Assembly: GCF_001010805.1 (NCBI RefSeq)
Contig: NZ_CP011477.1
Span: 124,001-188,000, forward strand
DNA: 64,000 nucleotides
Direction of reading: 5' to 3'
DNA from: Spongiibacter sp. IMCC21906
GTDB lineage: Bacteria; Pseudomonadota; Gammaproteobacteria; Pseudomonadales; Spongiibacteraceae
Shown piece after piece: positions 1 to 9,858 of the stretch (positions within the stretch are counted from its first letter, which is position 1; each line of letters opens with the position of its first letter). Made by a program: the position numbers and the translations under genes. A model generated the notes under the pieces. The model saw nothing but the letters and a program-made list of their open reading frames with translations. It did not search any database and had not been told where the DNA came from.

Positions 1-2
1 CT

Positions 3-206
3 CTGGATCCCGGATCATGTCCGGGATGACTCAGAATTCAGCCTTGGCTTTGACCCTATGCCATTCCTGTTCTACTCGGTAACCGAAATCAACTGCACGA
101 TTGGCTGTCTCACTTCGTCGCGCTGGACTTCGAATCAACTCCGGGTAACTCCATATTTGTCTTCAACTCTGAAGTAACGTCATACCGGGCTTGAACCGGT
201 ATCCAG
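3..206. repeat. Two isolated REP palindromes downstream of urtD
   Basis: An A-type palindrome (CTGGATCCCGG...GTCCGGGATGAC) sits at about 3-30 and a B-type palindrome (GTCATACCGG...CCGGTATCCAG) at 179-206, in a gap with no gene. They are the same two modules that form the large arrays elsewhere, here about 150 bp apart and with an unrelated sequence between them. The hairpins lie just past the urtD stop codon and could act as a transcript end. urtE, which normally follows urtD, is not seen before the window edge. Confidence 0.8.
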
Positions 207-226
207 AAACGGGCTAACAGTTGGCA

Positions 227-973
227 CTAATGTCCCAGATACACCTCGATCACTTTAGGATCTTTTTGCACTTCATCCATGGGGCCTGCCGCCAATATTT
301 TGCCTTGATGTAATACCGTTACCTTGTGGGCAATACGGGCAACAAACTCCATGTCGTGCTCAATCACCAACACCGAACGTCCGGCACTGATCTTGTTTAA
401 CAGCATCGCGGTTTGCTCCCGCTCTTTTACGCTCATCCCTGCGACAGGTTCATCGAGCATCAATAACTCAGGGTCTTGAATCAGCAACATGCCAATTTCC
501 AACCACTGTTTTTGTCCGTGGCTGAGCAGTGCAGACTCGGTATCCAGAAAATCTTCCAGCATGATTTCCTTAGCAACCGCCAATACCTTGTTGTGAACCG
601 TCTCATCCCGTTTAAAAACCAGCGAGCCAAACACGCCCCGGCCTTCTGGATAAGACACTTCTAAGTTTTCATATACCGTCAAATTTTCATAAATTGAGGG
701 TGTTTGAAACTTACGCCCCACGCCGGCCCGAACAATTTCGTGCTCAGCCAGCTTGGTTAGCTCTTTGTTCATAAACTTAATGCTGCCAGACGTGGCTTTA
801 GTTTTACCGCAGATCAAATCCAACACGGTGGTTTTACCGGCCCCATTAGGGCCGATCACCACGTGCAGTTCATTTCTATCCAGATAAAAATTAAGGCTAT
901 CCACTGCCTTAAAGCCATCAAAAGACACCGTCAAATCTTCTACTGAGAGGGTGAAATCTGTATTTGTAGTCAT
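227..973 (-). CDS. urtD: Urea ABC transporter ATP-binding protein UrtD
   Basis: Cytoplasmic ATPase subunit of the urea (branched-chain amino acid type) ABC importer. The 248-residue protein has a Walker A GPNGAGKTT near residue 45, a LSHGQKQWLEIG signature, and a Walker B LLMLDEPVAGM followed by the H-loop VIEHDM. The LSHGQKQWLEIG form of the signature is characteristic of UrtD as opposed to LivG. I chose the ATG at 973, with an AAAGG upstream; a GTG nine bases earlier is also possible. It is the last gene of urtABCD in this window. The partner ATPase UrtE is absent from the visible sequence, because REP palindromes follow directly, so it must be encoded elsewhere or beyond the edge. Confidence 0.93.
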   Translation of the reverse strand: MTTNTDFTLSVEDLTVSFDGFKAVDSLNFYLDRNELHVVIGPNGAGKTTVLDLICGKTKATSGSIKFMNKELTKLAEHEIVRAGVGRKFQTPSIYENLTVYENLEVSYPEGRGVFGSLVFKRDETVHNKVLAVAKEIMLEDFLDTESALLSHGQKQWLEIGMLLIQDPELLMLDEPVAGMSVKEREQTAMLLNKISAGRSVLVIEHDMEFVARIAHKVTVLHQGKILAAGPMDEVQKDPKVIEVYLGH

Positions 974-1020
974 TGCCGACACCTTTCAGAAACTGTTTGA
1001 TACACAAGAGCGTTTATAGA

Positions 1021-2172
1021 CTAGTTGCTACCTTCAAGCTTGCCTTCACTTTCTGAGCTAGCTGACTTCTTAAACAGCCCCGTAATAAAACTCAGTCGAT
1101 TCTTAAGGTGATGACCATAGTCTTCCCACAAACCTGCCAAGCCATTGGGGAAGAACATCACCACCGCAATAAACAAGCCGCCCATGAGGAACAACCAAAG
1201 CTCTGGGAAGGATTCTGAGAAAGCCGTTTTACCAAAGTTAATCAGTAAGCAACCATATACCGCGCCAATCAGGGACATACGCCCGCCAACTGCAGCAAAG
1301 ATAACCATTTCGATGGAAGGCACAATGCCGACAAACGACGGTGACATGAACCCAACTATCAGGGTGAACATGGCGCCGCCAATGGCCGAGATCATCGCCG
1401 CCACGCAGAAGATAAAGATTTTAAAATTAGCGACGTCGTAACCGGAAAATCGCACTCGATCTTCTTTATCTCGCATAGCCAATAACAGGCGTCCAAACTT
1501 GCTGGTCAAAATAAACCGGCCGCCCATTACCACCGCCAATAACAAGAAGCAGTTGATATAGTAGAACAGGGTTTTGGCACTATCGCTGGTGATATCCCAA
1601 CCATTCAGAGTGCGGAGATCGGTAATACCGTTAATGCCACCGGTGTAGCCCTGCTGGCCCACAATTAATACGGTAAGAATCAGCGAAATAACCTGAGTGA
1701 TAATGGCAAAATAGACCCCACCTACTCGACGCTTAAACATGGCCACACCAATCAGGTAGGCAAATATTGTCGGTATCACCAGAATGGCAAGCAAAGTAAA
1801 TGTGAAGCTATTAAACGGTTCCCAAAACCACGGCAGTGATGTGATTTGGTTCCAATCCATAAAGTCGGGAATGCCCGGCGTAGACTGAATCGCAGTGTTT
1901 TCGGGTGAGGATGCTTCCAGCTTCAGAAACATCGCCATGCCATAACCACCCAGGCCGAAGAAAATTCCCTGTCCCAGGCTCAGCGTACCGCCATAGCCCC
2001 AGAGCAAAACCAAACTGACTGCAGGGAAGGCGTAGGTCAGATACTTCGCCACCAAGTTTAAGCGGAAGGCATCTAACACCAGCGGAAACACCACGAGGAT
2101 AATGGCGGCCAAAATCGCAAAGGCGATCGTGCCACTTTTACCGCCCATCAATTTTTCATAAAAGAAGCTCAT
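1021..2172 (-). CDS. urtC: Urea ABC transporter permease UrtC
   Basis: Inner-membrane permease subunit (BPD_transp_2/LivM type) of the urea importer, 383 residues with about ten hydrophobic segments. The sequence around LWGYGGTLSLGQGIFFGLGG near residue 65 and the EAA-like loop around GRLLLAMRDKEDRVRFSGYD are typical of UrtC. An ORF extends 22 codons upstream, but the ATG at 2172 is preceded by GGGAGAGTTCT, a good ribosome binding site, and starts MSFFYEKL. The upstream extension overlaps urtB and is unlikely to be translated. It lies 43 bp after urtB and 47 bp before urtD, consistent with one transcript. Confidence 0.92.
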   Translation of the reverse strand: MSFFYEKLMGGKSGTIAFAILAAIILVVFPLVLDAFRLNLVAKYLTYAFPAVSLVLLWGYGGTLSLGQGIFFGLGGYGMAMFLKLEASSPENTAIQSTPGIPDFMDWNQITSLPWFWEPFNSFTFTLLAILVIPTIFAYLIGVAMFKRRVGGVYFAIITQVISLILTVLIVGQQGYTGGINGITDLRTLNGWDITSDSAKTLFYYINCFLLLAVVMGGRFILTSKFGRLLLAMRDKEDRVRFSGYDVANFKIFIFCVAAMISAIGGAMFTLIVGFMSPSFVGIVPSIEMVIFAAVGGRMSLIGAVYGCLLINFGKTAFSESFPELWLFLMGGLFIAVVMFFPNGLAGLWEDYGHHLKNRLSFITGLFKKSASSESEGKLEGSN

Positions 2173-2215
2173 AGAACTCTCCCAAACATACGTCGAAAGC
2201 GGAGAAAGGCGCGCA

Positions 2216-3139
2216 TTAACGGCGCACCTTGCTGGCAAACAAACCTTCCGGCTTGAACATCAAGATCAATACCAAAGTGAACAAGGTGAAGACCTTGGCC
2301 ATAGAGCCACTGATAAAGAACTCCAGAATGGACTGAGCCTGGGCGATAGAGAATGCCGAGGCGATTGTGCCAAGCAGACTTGCCGCACCACCAAACACCA
2401 CCACCATAAAGGTATCGACGATATAGAGCGCCCCGGTGGTCGGACCAGTAGAGGCAATGGTTGTAAATGCAGCGCCAGCGACACCGGCGATACCGCAACC
2501 CAAAGCAAAGGTATAGCGGTCTACCTTTTTAGTGTTGATTCCGACAGCACTACTCATTAAGCGATTTTGCGTTGTCGCCCGAACCTTTAAACCCCAATCG
2601 GATTTAAACATGAGATAAAAAACACCAAGGGTAATGAACAACGTAAGTCCTAAAACAAACATACCGTTGATAGGAATATCGATCATATCGGTAGGCTGCA
2701 CCGACCCCATCAGCCAGTCTGGCAGTGTCGGGCTAACCTCGCGGGCACCAAATATGGAGCGAAAACCCTGCTGCATAATCAAGCTCAAGCCCCAGGTTGC
2801 CAGCAAGGTATCCAGCGGCCTTTTATAGAGAAATCGTATGAGTGCAAACTCGGCGATGTAGCCCAATATCGCCGAAACAAAAAACGCGGCGACAATGGAG
2901 AAGAGAAAATAGTAAGGCAAAAAACCGGGAAAATATGTCTCGGTCAGGGTAGAAAGCAAATAGGTGGTGTAAGCGCCGGCGGCCATGAACTCGCCGTGGG
3001 CCATATTGATTACACCCATCTGCCCAAAAATAATGGCCAGCCCTAAGGCCATCAGCAAGAGAACGCTAAACAAACTAATGCCTGCAAATCCTTGCATGGC
3101 AAATATCGCGCCCAACTCGTTATATGTATAACCAAACAT
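2216..3139 (-). CDS. urtB: Urea ABC transporter permease UrtB
   Basis: Second inner-membrane permease subunit (LivH type) of the urea importer, 307 residues. The segment LGLAIIFGQMGVINMAHGEF near residue 33 is the hallmark of UrtB/LivH permeases, and RATTQNRLMSSAVGIN is the cytoplasmic loop that contacts the ATPase. The start is supported by TAGGGAGACGCC ahead of the ATG. Some UrtB proteins carry a long periplasmic N-terminal extension; this one is the short form. It follows urtA after 218 bp that contain one palindrome, so the stoichiometric excess of UrtA may be set by partial termination there. Confidence 0.93.
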   Translation of the reverse strand: MFGYTYNELGAIFAMQGFAGISLFSVLLLMALGLAIIFGQMGVINMAHGEFMAAGAYTTYLLSTLTETYFPGFLPYYFLFSIVAAFFVSAILGYIAEFALIRFLYKRPLDTLLATWGLSLIMQQGFRSIFGAREVSPTLPDWLMGSVQPTDMIDIPINGMFVLGLTLFITLGVFYLMFKSDWGLKVRATTQNRLMSSAVGINTKKVDRYTFALGCGIAGVAGAAFTTIASTGPTTGALYIVDTFMVVVFGGAASLLGTIASAFSIAQAQSILEFFISGSMAKVFTLFTLVLILMFKPEGLFASKVRR

Positions 3140-3253
3140 GATGGCGTCTCCCTAGGTATATCGGCTTGCAATGGGAATGAAGTCTTAGAAACGTCATTTT
3201 GAGCTGAAAGCCAGGCTCTTTATGATGCGTCAAGTTAAATACGTTTGATGTTT

Positions 3254-3280
3254 CTGGATCCCCGCTTGCGCGGGGATGAC
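3254..3280. repeat. Single palindrome between urtA and urtB
   Basis: CTGGATCCCCGC-TTGC-GCGGGGATGAC is a 27-bp near-perfect palindrome with a GC-rich stem. It resembles the A module of the REP arrays but has a different core. It could attenuate or stabilise the urtA transcript relative to the rest of the operon. The rest of the 3140-3357 gap holds nothing I recognise. Confidence 0.7.
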
Positions 3281-3357
3281 TGAGGTTTTACTTAGCTAAA
3301 CAGTCTGTTGATATCGCCGACCACCATAAATAAAGCCTGGAGGTCGACGACAAACAC

Positions 3358-4602
3358 TTACTGGTAGCCTTCTGGGAATGGATCTGGCTCAATCAGGTCA
3401 GAGGTAAAGACCACTTCTGCTTGGCCATCTTTCTTCCATTTAGCGACACGTGCCTTGCTCCACAAGTGGTGATTGGGATGCAGTTTCACGTAGCCTTCTG
3501 GTGCCGTCGTCAGCTCGATATCGCCTTTCTCTGATACCGCAACCACTTTATCGACATCGAAAGAACCTGCTTTTTCTACCGCGGCTTTCCACAACCAAGG
3601 ACCAAGATAAGCCGCCTGGGTTACGTCACCGATGACGCTGTCATCGCCCCACATTTCCTTAAACGCTTTAACGAAAGCTTTGTTGTTTTCGTTATCCTGA
3701 CTTTGGAAATATTTCATGATGGAGTAAAAACCTTCGAGGTTCTCACCGCCAATACCCAGCACTTCGTCTTCAGTAACCGAGATGGTCAACAACGTTTGTT
3801 TCTTAGCCGTGATACCCGCCGCTTTCAACTGTTTGAACCAGGCAACGTTACTGCCACCCACCACCGCTGCGTAGATCACATCAGGCTTTTTCAAACGGAT
3901 TTTGTTGATAACGGAGCCGAACTGGGTATCGCCCAACGGCTTGTATTCTTCACCCACAACCTTGCCACCCAGCACGTTTTCAATATGCTTACGGGCAATT
4001 TTCATAGAGGTACGTGGCCAGATGTAATCCGAACCAATCAGGTAGAAGGTTTTAGCGCCCTTCTCTTTAGCTACCCAATCCAAACCTGCAAGAATCTGCT
4101 GGGTCGCTTCCTGGCCGGTATAGATTACGTTGTGAGACTGCTCAAGCCCTTCGTAAAAAGTAGGGTAGTAAAGCAAGCCATTTTCTTTCTCAAAAACCGG
4201 TAGTGCCGCTTTACGAGAGGCCGACGTCCAGCAGCCAAACACTGCCGCCACCTTATCATTCACCAACAGCTTGCGGCTTTTTTCAGCAAAGGTTGGCCAA
4301 TCACTGGCACCATCTTCCTGAATGACTTTAATTTGACGGCCCAATACGCCGCCCATTTCATTGATCTGCTTAATGGCCAGCTTCTCGGCTTCTTGTGCAC
4401 CGGTTTCACTGATTGCCATGGTGCCGGTCAACGAGTGTAAAATGCCCACGGTGACTTCATCGTCTGTCACTGCCAAACCGGTGCTATTCACCTCACTTGC
4501 AAAGGACAGCTGAGATGCCAGCAATGCCCCAACGGGCAGTAAACTCAAAGCCCTGAGGAGCTTACGGCGCCCCCAACGGCTATGATCTTTTTGATCGCGC
4601 AT
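3358..4602 (-). CDS. urtA: Urea ABC transporter substrate-binding protein UrtA
   Basis: Periplasmic urea-binding protein, 414 residues, first gene of the operon. The mature part begins with the type I periplasmic fold VTVGILHSLTGTMAISE, and contains GCWTSASRKAALPVFE and YLIGSDYIWPRT, all typical of UrtA. The N-terminus has a twin-arginine-like signal (WGRRKLLRALSLLPVGALL), so export may be by Tat. The ATG at 4602 is preceded by AGGAGA at good distance; the longer ORF starts at a TTG that overlaps this ribosome binding site and is rejected. A two-component system with a permease-like sensor lies 1.8 kb upstream, divergently oriented across a repeat array, and is a plausible regulator. Confidence 0.95.
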   Translation of the reverse strand: MRDQKDHSRWGRRKLLRALSLLPVGALLASQLSFASEVNSTGLAVTDDEVTVGILHSLTGTMAISETGAQEAEKLAIKQINEMGGVLGRQIKVIQEDGASDWPTFAEKSRKLLVNDKVAAVFGCWTSASRKAALPVFEKENGLLYYPTFYEGLEQSHNVIYTGQEATQQILAGLDWVAKEKGAKTFYLIGSDYIWPRTSMKIARKHIENVLGGKVVGEEYKPLGDTQFGSVINKIRLKKPDVIYAAVVGGSNVAWFKQLKAAGITAKKQTLLTISVTEDEVLGIGGENLEGFYSIMKYFQSQDNENNKAFVKAFKEMWGDDSVIGDVTQAAYLGPWLWKAAVEKAGSFDVDKVVAVSEKGDIELTTAPEGYVKLHPNHHLWSKARVAKWKKDGQAEVVFTSDLIEPDPFPEGYQ

Positions 4603-4765
4603 ATTGTTGTCTCCTAGGATTAACAAGGTCAGATGTCCTGAGCCAGAACACTGCTAGTCTCTATTTGTGCAATCAATAAAGACATTCGCCGGATGCTCCC
4701 CCCAATTACGTCAGATGACGTATATCGCTAACCACCCCATTCACCACTCACACCTAGCACCAGCT

Positions 4766-6256
4766 TCGTTATCCCAGATACCCCTACTCCTCCGTCATTT
4801 CGAACGCTTACTTCCACCCCCGTCATCCCGGACGCACTTACCCCTCCGTCATCCCGGACGCGATAGCGAGCCGGGATCCAGTTACTCGGTGGCATGTTTT
4901 ACCCTAGGCAGATATTCAAAGTGCGGTGGTTTACTGGATACCGGCTCGGGGGCCGGTATGACGACAACGGGGTTACCGACATGCAGAAAGCTTTGCCCAA
5001 ACTTTCTCAGTATCTCAGACACCCCCACCCCCACTTTCCTCATCCCGGACACGCTGAACCCCACCTTCGTCATCTCGGCCACACTTACTCCCCTCGTCAT
5101 CCCGGACGCGATAGCGAGCCGGGATCCAGTTGCTCGGTGAAATGTTTTACCCCAGACAGATATTCAAAGTGCGGTGGTTTACTGGATACCGGCTCGAGGG
5201 CCGGTATGACGAAATAAAACCAATGACCCGCAACCTTCGTTATCCCATACGCGCCGATCCCCACTTTCCTAATCCCGGACGTGCTAACCCCCACCTACGT
5301 CATCTCGGATGCACTCCCCCTCTGTCATCCCGGACGCTATAGCGAGCCGGGACCCAGTTGCTCGGTGAAATGTTTTACCCCAGACAGATATTCAAAGTGC
5401 GGTGGTTTACTGGATACCGGCTCGAAGGCCGGTATGACGAAACAAAACCAAGGGCCCGCAACCTTCGTTATCCCAGATACCCCTACTCCTCCGTCATTTC
5501 GAACGATTACTTCCACCCCCGTCCTCCCGGACGCGCTGATCCCCACCTTAGTCATCTCGGATGCACTTCCCCCTCTGTCATCCCGGACGCGATAGCGAGC
5601 CGGGATCCAGCTGCTCCGGGGAATGCTTTACCCCAGGCAGATATTCAAAGTGCGGTGGTTTACTGGATACCGGCTCGGGGCCTGCCCCGGCCTACGAGCC
5701 GGGGGCCGGTATGACGACAACGGGGTTACCGGCATGCAGAAAGCTTTGTCCAAATTTTCTCAGTATTTCAGATGCCCCCATCTCCACTTACGTCATCCCG
5801 GATGCACTCCCCCTCTGTCATCCCGGACGCGATAGCGAGCCGGGATCCAGCTGCTCCGGGGAATGCTTTACCCCAGGCAGATATTCAAAGTGCGGTGGTT
5901 TACTGGATACCGGCTCGAGGGCCGGTATGACGACAAAAACCAAGGGGCCGCAACCTTCGTCATCTCGGACGCGCCGATCCCCACCTTCGTCATCTCGGCC
6001 ACACTTACTCCCCCCGTCATCCCGGACGCGACAGCGAGCCGGGATCCAGCTGCGCCAGGTAATGCTTTACCCTAGACAGATATTCAAAGTGCGGTGGTTT
6101 ACTGGATACCGGCTCGGGGGCCGGTATGACGAAATAAAACCAATGTCCCGCAACCTTCGTTATCTCGGACGCGCTTACCTCCCACCTACGCCATCTCGGA
6201 CGCACTTCCCCCTCGTCATCCCGGACGCGACAGCGAGCCGGGATCCAGTTACTCCG
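4766..6256 (+). repeat. REPIN-like array 1 (A-spacer-B units)
   Basis: Six full units plus one orphan A module. Units lie at about 4848-4963, 5096-5210, 5324-5439, 5577-5716, 5817-5931 and 6017-6130, with the half unit at 6218-6248. Each unit is palindrome A (GTCATCCCGG...CCGGGATCCAG), a ~50-nt spacer containing TTTACCCCAGACAGATATTC or a close variant, then inverted palindrome B (CTGGATACCGG...CCGGTATGACG). Unit 4 has a longer B with a nested hairpin insert. Linkers contain extra left arms of A such as CTTCGTCATCTCGGACGCG. All apparent ORFs here are translations of the repeat. This fills the whole urtA to sensor-kinase gap apart from about 200 bp at 6257-6450, which hold no recognised promoter. 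Confidence 0.9.
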
Positions 6257-6450
6257 TGGCATGAGGCGGTGTATGCAAAACCCAAACATGGTTCGGCTTT
6301 TGCAGTAATCCTCACAAGATAGTGGCCATAATTCGATCTTAGCTGGGCATAAGCCAGGCAGGGATCTAACCACTTAACGACAAAAATTAGCTTCCATTTT
6401 ATTTATCGAGGGAGCCTGTAACTCGCCAAAGCTCAGGCACATCTTTTTTT

Positions 6451-9400
6451 ATGACTAAGCAGCGCCAGAACAATGCCCCCGCATCTCCCCCGGCGCAGCA
6501 GCGCGTATTTCGGGTGCGGCGCAGCTATAACCGCTGGGTAGCAAACCAAACCCTGGAAGATTACGCGCTGCGCTTTACTGCAAAAAGCGCCAGAAAATGG
6601 TCGCCTTCACGGGTTTCTCATACCGCATTAGGGGCTATTTCTTTCTTAGCATTGGAGGCTATTGGCGGGGCTATCACGCTGAGCTACGGCTTTAGTAACA
6701 CCGTGGCGGCAGTGATGGTGGTCGGGCTAATTATCTTTTTGACGGGCCTGCCAATTTGCTATCACGCCTCAAAACAGGGCGTAGATATTGATCTGCTCAC
6801 TCGTGGTGCAGGGTTTGGTTATATCGGCTCCACCATCACTTCACTTATCTATGCGTCGTTCACGTTTATTTTCTTTGCCATCGAAGCCGCCATCATGGCC
6901 TTGGCGCTGGAACTGACCCTGAACATTCCCTTGGAATACGGCTACTTCATCAGTGCGGTGGTGGTTATTCCGCTGGTGACCCACGGTATTACCCTGATCA
7001 GTCGCTTTCAGGTCTGGACCCAACCCCTGTGGGTTGTGCTGCAATTACTGCCGCTGATATGCATTGCTTTTCAGGCTGACGAAGCCATGAGTAATTGGAC
7101 CAATTTCACCCCCGCCGGTCAGTCATCTGGCTTTAATCTGCTCGCTTTTGGCGCAGCCTCGGCGGTCATTCTGTCGCTGGTCGCGCAAATTGGTGAGCAA
7201 GTCGATTTTCTCCGCTTTTTACCCCACCAAGACAAACCCGATATGCGTTGGTGGCTGTCACTAATTGCCGCTGGTCCCGGTTGGATTATCAGCGGCATTA
7301 TTAAAATTCTGATCGGTTCGTTTTTAGCGGTACTCGCACTGCAGCATGGCATCCCGATAGAAGAAGCCTCTGACCCTAACCGAATGTATCTGATTGCATT
7401 TAGTTATCTCAACGGCAGCCCTCAATTGAGCCTGTTGTTGGTAGGCGTATTCGTGGTGTTGTCGCAGCTTAAGATTAACGTTACCAATGCCTACGCGGGA
7501 TCAATTGCCTGGTCCAACTTTTTCTCTCGCCTTACCCACAACCATCCTGGTCGAGTGGTCTGGCTGGTCTTTAATGTCGCCATTGCTTTGTTATTAATGG
7601 AACTGGGAATTTACCGGGTACTGGAAGAAATTCTCAGCGTCTATTCCATTATTGCCTTGGCCTGGGTGGGTTCATTGGTTGCCGATCTGGTTATTAATCG
7701 TCCTCTTGGGCTTCGGCCTAAAACCATGGATTTTAAGCGCGCCCATCTCTACGACATCAACCCAGTGGGAGTAGGCTCGATGATCATCGCCTCTACCCTG
7801 GGATTTATGGCGCATCAACATCAGTTTGGCGAAATCGCCCAGGCATTGGCCTCGTTCATCGCCCTTGGCAGCACCTTTATCACCGCACCTCTTATTGCCT
7901 GGATCACCAAAGGCAAATACTACATTGCCCGAGAGCCGGTAATATTCAGCGACCGCAAAGATATGCGTTGCTGTATTTGCTACCATCATTTTGAAGTGGA
8001 AGACATGACCCATTGCCCGGCCTATGCCGGAGCTATTTGCTCGTTGTGCTGCTCGCTGGATAGTCGTTGCCACGATATGTGCAAGACCAACTCGCGCTTG
8101 GCCGAGCAGCTCACCAGCACGTTAAGCTTTCTGTTACCTACCAACTGGATCCGTATACTCAACACCCGAATGGGCCATTTTCTGGGTCTGTTTTTGCTGA
8201 ACAGCTTTATGATCGCCGGGGTATTGGGGGTGGTCTATGTACAGATCACCATTGATGAAGGCATGGACGGTGCCGCCGCAGCCAGCGCGCTAAGCAATGT
8301 CTTTTTTATTCTGCTGATTGTTTCCGGCGTACTCGCGTGGATGTTTGCCTTAGTCCATGACAGTCGCCGGGTCGCGCAGGAAGAAACCCAGCGACAGACA
8401 GAGTTGTTGACCACCGAAATTGAAGCCCACATCCAAACCGACCTAAAACTGCAACAAGCCAAGGAAGCAGCGGAAGCCGCGAACAAAGCCAAAAGCCGCT
8501 ACCTAACCGGGATCAGTCACGAGCTGCGCTCACCGCTAAATGCCATATTGGGTTACGCCCAGTTATTGGAAAAAGACCCCGCCATTCCCCGCAATCGCCA
8601 AGAAGCACTTAGCGTCATTCGCCGTAGCAGCGAGCACCTTGCCGACTTGATTGAAGGACTGCTGGATATTTCCCGCATAGAAGCGGGGCGTCTCGACTTG
8701 GCCAGCGGCAACGTTCATCTCGGCAATCTGCTCGACCAAATCGTGAGCATGTTTCAGATGCAGGCCCAAAGCAAAGGGATTCGCTTTCAGTTTGATCGTA
8801 AAACACCACTACCCGAAACCGTCCGCACCGATGAAAAACGGCTGCGGCAAATTCTGATCAACCTCATCTCCAATGCCATTAAATACACCCACCAGGGCAG
8901 CGTGGAATTTACCGTCAGCTACCGCAATCAAGTGGCAGAATTCTCCATTCGCGATACCGGCGAGGGCATTGATAAAGACGATATGGAACGGATCTTTCGC
9001 CCCTTTGAACGAGTCCGCAAAACCGGCGCGGTACATGTTGCTGGCACCGGGCTCGGTCTCACTATCACCCGGCTGCTCACCGACATTATGGGCGGTGACT
9101 TGAGCATTAGCAGCCAACCGGGGCAAGGCACCCACGCCAAGACGATGTTAATGCTACCCAGCAGTAATAAGCTGACCAGCACATCCCCCGCCGAACGCAA
9201 AATATGGGGATATCAGGGCGAGCAAAAAACCGTGTTTGTTGTCGACGACGAACCCAGCCACCGCGGCTTACTCAACGATATATTAACGCCCCTAGACTTT
9301 GACGTAATACAAGCCCCCGACGCTGAAACCTGCTTAGATATGCTGAGCTACTTTGACAATAAACCACAAATTTATCTGCTGGATATTTCCATGCCCGGCA

Positions 9401-9858
9401 TGAGCGGCTGGGAATTAGCCCAGGTACTGAGAAGAGACAATCCCGCTGCTTGTATTATTATGATTTCTGCAGACGCTATTGCCGAGCCACCGCCAGAAAT
9501 TTCCCCGCCGCCCCATAGTGCCTATTTGCTGAAACCCGTGCGCATGGTGGAGCTGCTGGACACCCTCGCCAACCACGCTGGTATTCAGTGGATATACAAG
9601 GCAAGCGATACGCCTCCGGCGGCCACACAAAAAGCCAAGGAAAACACACCCTCCATACGGCAAACCTTAACCGAAGAGCACCGCGCCGAACTATTGCGCC
9701 TCGCTAAAATTGGTTACACCAAGGGAATAAAAAATTGTCTGGAAAAATTGGAAACCGAGTACACTGCAGCACCGGAATCTCTCAGCCAGTTACGCATTCT
9801 GGTCAACAGCTTCCAATACAACGCCGTCATCAAACTACTGGAGGACGAGGTAGCGTGA
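6451..9858 (+). CDS. NCS1 permease-like hybrid sensor histidine kinase/receiver
   Basis: Membrane-bound sensor of 1135 residues. Residues ~55-495 resemble a nucleobase:cation symporter-1 (NCS1) permease with about twelve hydrophobic segments. Residues ~505-550 form a cysteine-rich block (CCIC, HCP, CSLCC, RC, MC; nine cysteines), then two more membrane helices (~575-640) and a coiled coil. The HisKA box is SHELRSPLN with His690. The ATPase has LINLISNAIKYT, DTGEGI and GTGLGLTI. A receiver domain follows (~925-1040; VVDDE, phosphoacceptor Asp978 in LLDISMPG, lysine in LLKPVR). The C-terminal helical tail has no obvious Hpt histidine. The ribosome binding site is poor (an AGG 14 nt away, then T7 before the ATG). 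The neighbouring urtABCD operon suggests it senses urea or another small nitrogen compound; the ligand is inference. Confidence 0.85.
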   Translation: MTKQRQNNAPASPPAQQRVFRVRRSYNRWVANQTLEDYALRFTAKSARKWSPSRVSHTALGAISFLALEAIGGAITLSYGFSNTVAAVMVVGLIIFLTGLPICYHASKQGVDIDLLTRGAGFGYIGSTITSLIYASFTFIFFAIEAAIMALALELTLNIPLEYGYFISAVVVIPLVTHGITLISRFQVWTQPLWVVLQLLPLICIAFQADEAMSNWTNFTPAGQSSGFNLLAFGAASAVILSLVAQIGEQVDFLRFLPHQDKPDMRWWLSLIAAGPGWIISGIIKILIGSFLAVLALQHGIPIEEASDPNRMYLIAFSYLNGSPQLSLLLVGVFVVLSQLKINVTNAYAGSIAWSNFFSRLTHNHPGRVVWLVFNVAIALLLMELGIYRVLEEILSVYSIIALAWVGSLVADLVINRPLGLRPKTMDFKRAHLYDINPVGVGSMIIASTLGFMAHQHQFGEIAQALASFIALGSTFITAPLIAWITKGKYYIAREPVIFSDRKDMRCCICYHHFEVEDMTHCPAYAGAICSLCCSLDSRCHDMCKTNSRLAEQLTSTLSFLLPTNWIRILNTRMGHFLGLFLLNSFMIAGVLGVVYVQITIDEGMDGAAAASALSNVFFILLIVSGVLAWMFALVHDSRRVAQEETQRQTELLTTEIEAHIQTDLKLQQAKEAAEAANKAKSRYLTGISHELRSPLNAILGYAQLLEKDPAIPRNRQEALSVIRRSSEHLADLIEGLLDISRIEAGRLDLASGNVHLGNLLDQIVSMFQMQAQSKGIRFQFDRKTPLPETVRTDEKRLRQILINLISNAIKYTHQGSVEFTVSYRNQVAEFSIRDTGEGIDKDDMERIFRPFERVRKTGAVHVAGTGLGLTITRLLTDIMGGDLSISSQPGQGTHAKTMLMLPSSNKLTSTSPAERKIWGYQGEQKTVFVVDDEPSHRGLLNDILTPLDFDVIQAPDAETCLDMLSYFDNKPQIYLLDISMPGMSGWELAQVLRRDNPAACIIMISADAIAEPPPEISPPPHSAYLLKPVRMVELLDTLANHAGIQWIYKASDTPPAATQKAKENTPSIRQTLTEEHRAELLRLAKIGYTKGIKNCLEKLETEYTAAPESLSQLRILVNSFQYNAVIKLLEDEVA

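Noticed and set aside
3703-4203. 166-residue plus-strand ORF inside urtA
   Set aside because: It is the antisense shadow of urtA, whose own frame is strongly supported by family motifs.
4766-6256. CRISPR array
   Set aside because: Repeats are palindromic pairs with similar, not unique, spacers of variable length; no cas genes are present in the window.
5561-6322. 253-residue ORF and many similar ORFs in the arrays (11050-11694, 15932-16435, 60486-61475 and others)
   Set aside because: All are translations of A/B repeat modules (RHPGRDSEPGSSC-like and YWIPARRPV-like segments) in several frames and on both strands.
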